From Pseudomonadota bacterium (GTDB taxonomy: Bacteria > Pseudomonadota > Gammaproteobacteria > Xanthomonadales > Rhodanobacteraceae): a stretch of DNA of 36,122 nucleotides. The DNA is taken from positions 4,183-40,304 of the forward strand of contig JAKAZT010000005.1 in the NCBI GenBank assembly GCA_021815695.1. Direction: 5' to 3'. The position numbers and the translations under genes were made by a program. Under the pieces are notes generated by a model that saw only the letters and a program-made list of their open reading frames with translations, was not told the origin of the DNA and made no database searches. Positions 24,330 to 32,271 of this stretch are shown here, in pieces; the first letter of the stretch is position 1; each line of letters opens with the position of its first letter.

Positions 24330-25673
24330 ATGACGGACACCCGCACCCTGTCCCGCGAGGGCAATCTGGAGGCGCCGACGCGCCACCCGCTGGGCTGGAC
24401 CGAGCCGGGTTTCTACGACCAGGAGGCTCTCGAAAACGAGCTTGAACGCGTGTTCGACATCTGCCATGGCTGTCGCCGCTGCGTGAGCCTGTGTCATGCC
24501 TTCCCCACCCTGTTCGACCTGATTGACGAATCCAGCACCATGGAAGTCGACGGCGTGGCCAGATCCGACTACGCCAAGGTCGTCGAACACTGCTATCTGT
24601 GCGACCTGTGCTATCAGACCAAGTGCCCGTATGTGCCGCCGCATGCGTGGAACGTGGACTTTCCGCACCTGATGCTGCGTGCCAAGGCACAGTCGTTCCG
24701 CGCCGAGGGCGCACCGTTCAAGGCACGGGTACTGTCCAGCACCACGGCGATGGGGCGACTTGCATCGATTCCCGTCGTGGTCGATGTCATCAACGCCGCC
24801 AACCGCAATCCGACGGCGCGCAAGCTGCTCGACAAGACGCTGGGCGTGCATCCCGACGCGCGCGTGCCGACCTACCACAGCGACACCGCGCGCAAGCGGC
24901 TCAGGCGCGCCGACGCGGCGGGCGATGCCGTTCCGGCCGGACGTACGCGCGGCAAGCTGGCGATCTTCGCCACCTGCTACTGCAACGTGTCCGAGCCCGC
25001 TGTGGTCGAGGACCTGCACGCGGTGCTGCAGCACAACGGCGTGCCGAACAAGCTGGTCGCGCGCGAGGTCTGCTGCGGCATGCCCAAGCTGGAGCTGGGC
25101 GACCTCGACAGCGTGGCGAAGTACAAGGAGCAGAACATCCCCGTCCTGGCCGCCGCGGTGCGCGAGGGTTACGACCTCACCGCCGCGATCCCCTCCTGCG
25201 TGTTGATGTTCAAGCAGGAGCTGCCGCTGATGTTTCCTGACGACGCCGACGTGCTGCTGGTCAAGCGGCATTTCTACGATCCGTTCGAGTATCTGATGGA
25301 ACGCCATCGCGCCGGCAGGCTGCGCACCGACTTCCGCAACCCGCTGGGCAAGATCGCCTGGCAGGTGGCCTGTCACCAGCGCGTGCAGAACATCGGCCCG
25401 AAGACGCGCGAGATCCTGGCGCTGATCCCGGGCACCGAGATCGCCACCATCGAACGCTGCTCGGGCCACGACGGCACCTACGGCGTCAAGACCGCGACCT
25501 ACCCGATCTCGCGCAAGATCGCCAGGCCGGTGGAAGCGCGCGTACGCCAGGAGGAACCCGCGCACTTCACCAGCGACTGTCCGATGGCCGGTGCGCACAT
25601 CGCCCACGGCCTCGGCGATGCACCCGTCGCCGAGCATCCGCTCAGCCTGCTGCGACGCGCTTACGGTATCTGA
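24330..25673 (+). CDS. (Fe-S)-binding protein, heterodisulfide reductase HdrD/GlpC-like
   Basis: Two 4Fe-4S motifs ([33 protein letters not shown]) and CCG-type cysteines ([26 protein letters not shown]). Confidence 0.92.
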   Translation: MTDTRTLSREGNLEAPTRHPLGWTEPGFYDQEALENELERVFDICHGCRRCVSLCHAFPTLFDLIDESSTMEVDGVARSDYAKVVEHCYLCDLCYQTKCPYVPPHAWNVDFPHLMLRAKAQSFRAEGAPFKARVLSSTTAMGRLASIPVVVDVINAANRNPTARKLLDKTLGVHPDARVPTYHSDTARKRLRRADAAGDAVPAGRTRGKLAIFATCYCNVSEPAVVEDLHAVLQHNGVPNKLVAREVCCGMPKLELGDLDSVAKYKEQNIPVLAAAVREGYDLTAAIPSCVLMFKQELPLMFPDDADVLLVKRHFYDPFEYLMERHRAGRLRTDFRNPLGKIAWQVACHQRVQNIGPKTREILALIPGTEIATIERCSGHDGTYGVKTATYPISRKIARPVEARVRQEEPAHFTSDCPMAGAHIAHGLGDAPVAEHPLSLLRRAYGI

Positions 25674-25786
25674 GACATCACCACTCCGGCCTGGACAGTG
25701 GTCGCAGTGGAAGCTTGCGGATGCGGCCGGCCCGCCGGTCCGGATTGATTTTCCCCGTGCGGGCGACAGCGTCCGCGGAGTCGGCC

Positions 25787-26368
25787 ATGCACAAACTCGC
25801 CAGCGACCAGTTGCTGACCCTCGAGTCCTACGCGCGCCAGCGCAAGGATTTTCGCGCCCGCGTGATGGCGCACAAGAAGCGTCGCACGGTGCATCTTGGC
25901 GAGCACATGACGCTGCTGTTCGAGGATCGCCTGACCGTCCAGTACCAGGTCCAGGAGATGTTGCGCGTCGAACGCATCTTCGAGCCGGAGGGAATCGCCG
26001 ACGAGCTCGAGGCCTACAATCCGCTGATCCCGGATGGGCAGAACCTCAAGGCCACGCTGCTGATCGAGTATCCCGACATCGACGAGCGCCAGCGCGCGCT
26101 GTCGGCGTTGCGCGGCATCGAGCACGTGATCCAGCTCACCGTCTCCGGCCACGCCGCGGTCCGTGCGATCGCCGACGAGGATCTCGAACGCAGCAACGAA
26201 AGCAAGACCTCGGCGGTGCACTTCCTGCGCTTCGAGCTGGCTCCGGCGATGATCGACGCGTGGAAGTCCGGTGCGGTCGTGACGCTGGCGGTGGATCATC
26301 CGGGCTACGACGCGCGCGTCGCGCTGGACGCCGACACACGCGTTGCGCTGGCGGCCGACTTTGCCTGA
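25787..26368 (+). CDS. DUF3501 family protein
   Basis: HLGEHMTLLFEDRLTVQYQVQEMLRVERIFEPEGIADELEAYNPLIPDG, and position after rubrerythrin and the Fe-S protein. Confidence 0.88.
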   Translation: MHKLASDQLLTLESYARQRKDFRARVMAHKKRRTVHLGEHMTLLFEDRLTVQYQVQEMLRVERIFEPEGIADELEAYNPLIPDGQNLKATLLIEYPDIDERQRALSALRGIEHVIQLTVSGHAAVRAIADEDLERSNESKTSAVHFLRFELAPAMIDAWKSGAVVTLAVDHPGYDARVALDADTRVALAADFA

Positions 26369-26394
26369 GTGACCGCCGCCGGCAGAATGCGGGC

Positions 26395-27003
26395 ATGAGC
26401 CGCTCGCGTCTGCTGCTGATCCTGCTGTTGCTGCCGGGCGTCTGGGGTGGCCTCTCGTGGTGGCGATCGCGCCCGCTGCAGCATCCGGCCGGCGAGCTGG
26501 TCGCCGATGCACCACGGCAGCGGCCACCGGACGGTCCGCTGTCGCTGCCTGCCTACCACGGCTACACGCTGACGCCGCGGGCGCGCTTCGATCTCAGCGC
26601 CCGCGTGCTGGCCCGCGCGGACTACCACTTCGATGCCGGCGCCGATCTGGCACCGACCGATCTCGCGCTGGGCTGGCAGCAGATGTCGGACAGCGCAGTC
26701 CTCGACCACATCCGGATCAGTCAGGCCCATCGCTTCTACTACTGGAGCGTGCGCCGGTTCCCGATTGCGCGCCGCGCGATCGAAACCGAGAGCGCCAACA
26801 TGCATCTGATCCCCGCGGACGACCAGGTGCAGCGCGAACTCAGGCACGTGCGCGTCGGCGACGTGATCACCCTGGACGGCTATCTGGTCGATGCGCAGCG
26901 CGCCGACGGCTTCGTCTGGCGCACCTCGCTGACCCGCGACGACACCGGTGCCGGCGCCTGCGAGCTGGTATACGTCGAACAGCTGGACATCGCGCCGCGC
27001 TGA
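26395..27003 (+). CDS. Conserved hypothetical protein, N-terminally membrane anchored or exported
   Basis: N-terminal hydrophobic helix; SDSAVLDHIRISQAHRFYYW, SANMHLIPAD, RTSLTRDDTGAGACELVYVEQLD. Confidence 0.7.
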   Translation: MSRSRLLLILLLLPGVWGGLSWWRSRPLQHPAGELVADAPRQRPPDGPLSLPAYHGYTLTPRARFDLSARVLARADYHFDAGADLAPTDLALGWQQMSDSAVLDHIRISQAHRFYYWSVRRFPIARRAIETESANMHLIPADDQVQRELRHVRVGDVITLDGYLVDAQRADGFVWRTSLTRDDTGAGACELVYVEQLDIAPR

Positions 27004-27162
27004 GCACCGCGGCATACCGCCTGCGGACGCGTCTCGCGCAATGCCGCATGCGGGCACGCGGCGACGCGCCGTCACCGCCGCAAGAAATTCTGAAAGGTAT
27101 TTCCGCATGCCCGGGTCTTGTTCAGCGCCGGGACGAACCCGGTCACCTACGGAGACTGACCC

Positions 27163-27441
27163 ATGAATACCCAGAACCTGCTCAAGAATGCCCTGTTCAG
27201 CGCCATCGCCGTGGGCGCGCTCGGCCTTGCTTCCACCACGCCGGCGCACGCTGCCGACAAGATGGCGGTCGAGAAGTGCTACGGCATCAACGCCGCGCAC
27301 AAGAACGACTGCCACACGATCGGGCACTCCTGTGCGGGCCAGGACAAGATGGCGCGCGATCCCAATGCCTTCATCGCCGTGCCCAAGGGTCTGTGCGAAA
27401 AAATCGATGGCGGCAAGCTCGCGCCGGCGCAGAAGGGCTGA
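27163..27441 (+). CDS. bufA1: DUF2282 family bufferin-type RiPP precursor
   Basis: Sec-like signal peptide, [26 protein letters not shown]...[12 protein letters not shown] with four cysteines; followed by DUF692, DUF2063 and DoxX genes. Confidence 0.9.
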   Translation: MNTQNLLKNALFSAIAVGALGLASTTPAHAADKMAVEKCYGINAAHKNDCHTIGHSCAGQDKMARDPNAFIAVPKGLCEKIDGGKLAPAQKG

Positions 27442-27452
27442 GCAGCACCGCC

Positions 27453-28319
27453 ATGCACGACGCGAGCACACCCGCGGCGCGACCGATCCCGGCTGCGGCC
27501 GGGATCGGCCTGCGCGCGCCCCACCTGCCGCGGGTACTCGCCGAACGTCCGCGCGTGCCGTGGTTCGAAATGCACAGCGAGAATTTCTTCGGTGCCGGCG
27601 GCGCGATCCATGACGCGCTTGAACGCGTGCGCGCCGACTATCCCTTGAGCCTGCACGGCGTCGGCCTGTCGCTGGGCTCGGCCGATGCGCTCGACGGCGA
27701 TCACCTGCTGACGCTGCGCGCCCTGGTGCGGCGCTACCAGCCGGCTCTGGTCTCCGACCACATCTGCTGGGGCGCGATCGGCGGCATCCACCTCAACGAT
27801 CTGCTGCCGCTGCCGTTCACGACCGAGGCGCTGGACCTGATGGTATCGCGCGTGCAGCAGGTGCAGGACGCGCTGGGCCGCGAGTTCCTGGTCGAGAACG
27901 TGTCCAGCTATCTGACATTCCGGAATGCGGAAATGAGCGAGTGGGAGTTCGTCGCCGAACTGGTGCGCCGCGCCGGTTGCGGCCTGCTGCTCGACGTCAA
28001 CAACGTCCATGTCAACAGCGTCAATCACGGCTTCGACGCGCATGCCTACCTGCGCGCGATGCCGGTCGCCGCGGTGCGCGAGATCCATCTGGCCGGCTTT
28101 ACCCGCAAGAGCGACCTCGCGGTACCGCTGCTGATCGACAGCCACAGCCGGCCGGTGGATGCCGCGGTCTGGGCACTCTACGGCGAGGCGCTGGACCGGT
28201 TCGGTCCGGTGCCCACCCTGATCGAATGGGATCAGGATCTTCCCGAACTCGAGGTGCTGCTGGCCGAAGCCGGTCGTGCCGAGGCTCTGCTCGATGTCCG
28301 CCGCACCCGCGCTGCGTGA
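27453..28319 (+). CDS. bufB1: DUF692 multinuclear non-heme iron-dependent oxidase (MNIO)
   Basis: WFEMHSENFFG, LHGVGLSLGSAD, SDHICWG, VENVSSYL, DVNNVHVNSVNHG, EIHLAGF, EWDQDLP. Confidence 0.95.
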   Translation: MHDASTPAARPIPAAAGIGLRAPHLPRVLAERPRVPWFEMHSENFFGAGGAIHDALERVRADYPLSLHGVGLSLGSADALDGDHLLTLRALVRRYQPALVSDHICWGAIGGIHLNDLLPLPFTTEALDLMVSRVQQVQDALGREFLVENVSSYLTFRNAEMSEWEFVAELVRRAGCGLLLDVNNVHVNSVNHGFDAHAYLRAMPVAAVREIHLAGFTRKSDLAVPLLIDSHSRPVDAAVWALYGEALDRFGPVPTLIEWDQDLPELEVLLAEAGRAEALLDVRRTRAA

Positions 28320-29076
28320 GCTGCAACGCGGCTTCGCCGATGCCGTGCTCGGCCGCGGCGACGACGCCGCGCGCTGGGTGGTCGGCGCGGGCCTCGCACC
28401 GGCCGCGCGGCTGCAGGTGTACGCCAACACCAGTGCCGGCACGCAGATCGACGCCCTGCGTGGAACCTATCCGGCAGTGCTGGCGCTGGTCGGCGAGGAT
28501 TTCTTCGAGGCCGCGGCGGCGCGCTATCGCCTGCTGCATCCTTCGACGCACGGCAATCTGCAGGACTTCGGCGGCGCCTTCGCGGAATTTCTGGCCGCGA
28601 TGCCGGAGGCTGCGGCGCTCGCCTATCTGCCCGACGTGGCGCATCTGGAATGGCTGCGCCAGGAGGCCGCCCTGGCGGCCGATGCGACACCCCTCGACGC
28701 GGTCGCTCCGGTCGCGCTCGACGCTGGCGGACCGGTGCGGCTGATTCTGCACCCGAGCCTGCGCCTGCTGGCCAGCGCGTACCCGGTGCTGACGATCTGG
28801 CGCTACGCCACCGCGCCCGCGAGCGGGCGTCTGCAACTCGAAGGTCGCGGCGAGCAGGTCGTACTGTGGCGCGACGGCAGCGACGTGGCCCTGGCAGCGA
28901 CGGATGCGGCCAGTCACGCCTGCATCGCGGCGCTTGCCGGCGGACGCGATCTCGATGCGGCGCACGCCGACGCACTCGCCGCCGATGCGCATTTCGACCT
29001 TGCCGCCTGCCTGCGGAGCCTGATCGCACAGGGCCTGGTCGTGGCTTTCACGCAAACCGGGGAATGTACGCCATGA
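28294..29076 (+). CDS. bufC1: DUF2063 (HvfC/BufC N-terminal domain) MNIO partner protein
   Basis: LRELQRGFADAVLG, LQVYANTSAGTQIDALRGTYPAVLALVGEDFFEAAAARY; overlaps the end of the MNIO gene. Confidence 0.9.
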   Translation: MSAAPALRELQRGFADAVLGRGDDAARWVVGAGLAPAARLQVYANTSAGTQIDALRGTYPAVLALVGEDFFEAAAARYRLLHPSTHGNLQDFGGAFAEFLAAMPEAAALAYLPDVAHLEWLRQEAALAADATPLDAVAPVALDAGGPVRLILHPSLRLLASAYPVLTIWRYATAPASGRLQLEGRGEQVVLWRDGSDVALAATDAASHACIAALAGGRDLDAAHADALAADAHFDLAACLRSLIAQGLVVAFTQTGECTP

Positions 29077-29561
29077 ACTCGCTGATGAAACGCGGCTTCG
29101 CCTTCCACGACGACTTCGCCGCCGCGCTGGCCCGGCTCGGCCCGCTGGCCCTGCTGCTGTTTCGTGCCTGGGTGGCGCTGGCGTTCTGGCGCGCCGGCGT
29201 GGTCAAGATCGAGGACCCCTACGGCACGCAATACCTGTTCAACAACGAGTATCACGTGCCGCTGCTGTCGGGCGATGTCGCCGCCTTCCTCGGCACCTGG
29301 ATCGAGCTGATCACGCCGTGGCTGCTGGTCGTCGGCCTCGCCGGCCGCCTGACCGCGCTGTTCCTGTTCGTCTACAACATCATCGCCGTGATCTCCTACC
29401 CCGACCTGTGGCCGCACGGCTTCTGGACCGGCCTGATCGGCGACGGCTTCAATGACCACAAGGTGTGGGCGATGATGCTGCTGGCCGTGATCGCCTGGGG
29501 ACCGGGCGCGCTGTCGCTCGATGCGCTGCTCGGGCGCCTGCGGCGTCGATACGCGGACTGA
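29073..29561 (+). CDS. bufD1: DoxX family membrane protein
   Basis: RAWVALAFWRAGVVKIEDPYGTQYLFNNEYHVPLL; four TM segments; ATGA overlap with the previous gene. Confidence 0.9.
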   Translation: MNSLMKRGFAFHDDFAAALARLGPLALLLFRAWVALAFWRAGVVKIEDPYGTQYLFNNEYHVPLLSGDVAAFLGTWIELITPWLLVVGLAGRLTALFLFVYNIIAVISYPDLWPHGFWTGLIGDGFNDHKVWAMMLLAVIAWGPGALSLDALLGRLRRRYAD

Positions 29562-29643
29562 GCAGACGACGCGGCTTGCAATCGGCACGCGACAACCCAC
29601 CCTCACAGGACCACCCGCCCGGTCGCAGCGTGCGCGGTGCTGC

Positions 29644-30300
29644 ATGGAGACCCCGATGAATGCCAGCTGTGATCTGCGTGGCGCCAGCCTGACCGTGCCG
29701 CCCGACCGTTTTCCCGATCCGTCGTGCGACCTCGCTGCCGGAGATGCCGGTCCGCAGACCGCGGTGCTGGCGGGCGGCTGCTTCTGGTGCGTGGAAGCCG
29801 TGCTGCGCGAACTCGACGGCGTGTTCGAGGTAACGTCCGGCTACGCCGGCGGCCGTGCCGAGGACGCCGATTACCGCACCGTCTGCGCCGGGCGCAGCGG
29901 CCACGCCGAGGCCGTGCAGGTGCGCTTCGATCCGCGCCGGCTGAGCTACGGACAACTGCTCAAGGTGTTCTTCGCCATCGCCCACGATCCGACCCAGCGC
30001 GACCGCCAGGGCCACGATGTCGGCAGCCAGTACCGCTCGGCGATCTTCCCCGGCGACAACGCCCAGCGGAAGGTCGCCGAAGCCTATATCCGCCAGCTCG
30101 ACGCCGCGGGTGTGTTTACAGCGCCGATCGTCACCGTCGTCGAGCCGCTGACAGCCTTCTATACGGCCGAACCTGATCACCAGGACTATGCCGCACGCAA
30201 CCCGCAGCAACCCTACATCGCCGCGATCTCGACGCCCAAGGTCGAGAAGCTGCGCGAATATTTCGGTGAGCGGCTGAAGGGCCGGCACGGCAGGACCTGA
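29644..30300 (+). CDS. msrA: Peptide-methionine (S)-S-oxide reductase MsrA
   Basis: AVLAGGCFWCVEAVLRELDGVFEVTSGYAGG; HDPTQRDRQGHDVGSQYRSAIF; start 29644 or 29656. Confidence 0.96.
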   Translation: METPMNASCDLRGASLTVPPDRFPDPSCDLAAGDAGPQTAVLAGGCFWCVEAVLRELDGVFEVTSGYAGGRAEDADYRTVCAGRSGHAEAVQVRFDPRRLSYGQLLKVFFAIAHDPTQRDRQGHDVGSQYRSAIFPGDNAQRKVAEAYIRQLDAAGVFTAPIVTVVEPLTAFYTAEPDHQDYAARNPQQPYIAAISTPKVEKLREYFGERLKGRHGRT

Positions 30301-30312
30301 CCCGGAGCGACC

Positions 30313-30768
30313 ATGAGCACCGACACGACCCTACGTTCGCGTTCCGGCCATGACCTCGGGCCGCTGTCCGCCGTCGAGCGCGAGCGGCTGGCGCAGCGGC
30401 TCAGCCCCGAGGAACGCCGCATCCTGCTCGAGCACGGCACCGAGCGTCCGTTCTGCGGTGTCCTGCTGCTGCAGAAAGCGCCGGGCCATTACGCCTGCCG
30501 CCTGTGCGGACTGCCGCTGTTTCGTGCCGGCGCCAAGTTCGACTCCGGCACCGGCTGGCCCAGCTTCGACACGCCCTGCGATCCCGATCACCTCCGCGAG
30601 ATCGCCGACGACAGCCTGGGCATGCGCCGCACCGAGATCCGCTGCCGCCGCTGCGATGGCCATCTCGGTCACGTGTTCCCCGACGGGCCGCCGCCGACCG
30701 GCCTGCGCTACTGCCTCAACTCGGCGGCGCTGGCGTTCGTGCCCGACGGCGCCACGCCGGGTCAGTAG
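30313..30768 (+). CDS. msrB: Peptide-methionine (R)-S-oxide reductase MsrB
   Basis: [44 protein letters not shown], zinc CxxC pairs. Confidence 0.96.
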   Translation: MSTDTTLRSRSGHDLGPLSAVERERLAQRLSPEERRILLEHGTERPFCGVLLLQKAPGHYACRLCGLPLFRAGAKFDSGTGWPSFDTPCDPDHLREIADDSLGMRRTEIRCRRCDGHLGHVFPDGPPPTGLRYCLNSAALAFVPDGATPGQ

Positions 30769-31280
30769 CGCAGCAGCGTCACCAGCGGCGCGGCGGCAAC
30801 CCAGCGCGCGCGCCCGCCCAGCGCGCCGATCTCCAGCACCACCGCCGCGCCGACGATCTCGGCGCCGAGATGCTCGACCAGACGCTGCGCGGCCTGCAAG
30901 GTGCCGCCGGTGGCCAGTACGTCATCGACGATCAGCGCGCGCGTGCCGGGCGTCAGCGCATCGACGTGCGCCTCCAGCCGGTCGACGCCATACTCCAGCA
31001 CGTAGTCCACGCCGACGCGTGCGCCGGGCAGCTTGCCGGCCTTGCGCAACGGCACGAATCCGGCGCCCAGTGCATGCGCCAGCGCTCCACCCAGCGCGAA
31101 GCCGCGCGCCTCGATGCCGCAGACCGCGCCGACGCCCTCGCCGCGCCAGGGCGCCGCCAGCGCGCCGATGCACAGGCCAAACGCGCGGGCATCCGCCAGC
31201 AGCGGTGCGAGGTCCCTGAACATCACGCCGGGCCTCGGGAAATCGGGCACGTCGCGAACGAAGGCAGTCAGCTCATGCAA
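30762..31280 (-). CDS. apt: Adenine phosphoribosyltransferase
   Basis: [36 protein letters not shown]; probable TTG start at 31280 (no ATG/GTG at a sensible position). Confidence 0.88.
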   Translation of the reverse strand: MHELTAFVRDVPDFPRPGVMFRDLAPLLADARAFGLCIGALAAPWRGEGVGAVCGIEARGFALGGALAHALGAGFVPLRKAGKLPGARVGVDYVLEYGVDRLEAHVDALTPGTRALIVDDVLATGGTLQAAQRLVEHLGAEIVGAAVVLEIGALGGRARWVAAAPLVTLLRY

Positions 31281-31393
31281 CGGCGATTCCCCGACGAATG
31301 AGCAGCCCGGAACGATCGGGGCCGCCACCGACCGCCGGGAGCCCTGCCCGCGCCCCGGTGCCCGGGCGGCATCGCGAGTTCGCGCGGCATGCT

Positions 31394-32035
31394 TCAGCCA
31401 CGCGCGCGCTCGGCCTCGGCCGCAGCCCGCCATTCGATGACCGCCGGCAGCGCGGTGATCGCCTCGACGTAAGCCTGTGCCTCTGCGGTCAGGGCAATGC
31501 CGTAAGCGACGAAGCGCAGCGCCACCGGTGCGTACATCGCGTCCGCCAGACCGAAGCCGCCAAACAGGAACGGTCCGCCCGTGCCGAAGCGCCCGCGCGC
31601 GTCGCGCCACAACTGCTGCACGCGGGTGATGTCGCGCGCCGCCTCGGGACCCGGCGTCGCCGGCGCGCCGCGGCGCTGCAGATTCAGCGGCAACTCGCGG
31701 CGCAGCGCGGCGAAGCCGGCGTGCATCTCGGCGGCGATGGCGCGCGCATGCGCGCGCGGCGCCCGTTCGCGCGGCCAGCCGCGGCCAGCGAGGAAGGTCT
31801 CGTTGATGTACTCGAGGATCGCCAGCGACTCCCAGACCGCGACACCGTCGTGCAGCAGCGCGGGCACCTTGCCGGTGGGCGAGAACTCGCCGATGCGGGT
31901 ACGGAACTCGGGCGTGTCCAGCGGCAGACGCAGCTCCTCGAAATCGACGCCGAACACACGCAGTGCCAGCCAGGGCCGCAGCGACCACGAGGACAGATTC
32001 TTGTCGCCGATCACCAGGGTGGGAAGGGTCATCAT
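31394..32035 (-). CDS. Glutathione S-transferase family protein
   Basis: LVIGDKNLSSWSLRPWLALRVFGVDFEELRLPL; SPTGKVPALLHDGVAVWESLAILEYI. Confidence 0.9.
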   Translation of the reverse strand: MMTLPTLVIGDKNLSSWSLRPWLALRVFGVDFEELRLPLDTPEFRTRIGEFSPTGKVPALLHDGVAVWESLAILEYINETFLAGRGWPRERAPRAHARAIAAEMHAGFAALRRELPLNLQRRGAPATPGPEAARDITRVQQLWRDARGRFGTGGPFLFGGFGLADAMYAPVALRFVAYGIALTAEAQAYVEAITALPAVIEWRAAAEAERARG

Positions 32036-32085
32036 CGGTCTCCGCAGGCGATCGGCGCACAAGGCGCGGGCAGGGTCGGCGCAGG

Positions 32086-32250
32086 CTAGTGCGGTGTCTC
32101 GGAAATACGCATCCATCTTTCCCGCGTCTTTCGGCACGATACGGCGTTGCGCCTCGTCGCCATAGCGGGGCTATGACTCCTCGCCGCGCCTTGTCTCGCA
32201 CCGAAATCCATCGGCAATCGCCGGCGCGTACTTCCGAGACACCACACTAG
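32086..32250. mobile_element. 165-bp palindromic MITE-like / intergenic repeat element
   Basis: 25-bp termini CTAGTGCGGTGTCTCGGAAATACGC / GCGTACTTCCGAGACACCACACTAG (2 mismatches as inverted repeats); CATAGC-GGG-GCTATG at the exact centre. Confidence 0.75.
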
Positions 32251-32271
32251 CAGATCGTCGCGCGCGGCCGC

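Noticed and set aside
23853-25637. 594-aa minus-strand ORF
   Set aside because: Antisense to rubrerythrin and the Fe-S protein.
27071-27094. GTCACC-N14-TGAA as a SigF-like (GTAACC-N16-CGAA) promoter of bufA
   Set aside because: Both boxes are mismatched and the spacing is two bases short; not enough to call.
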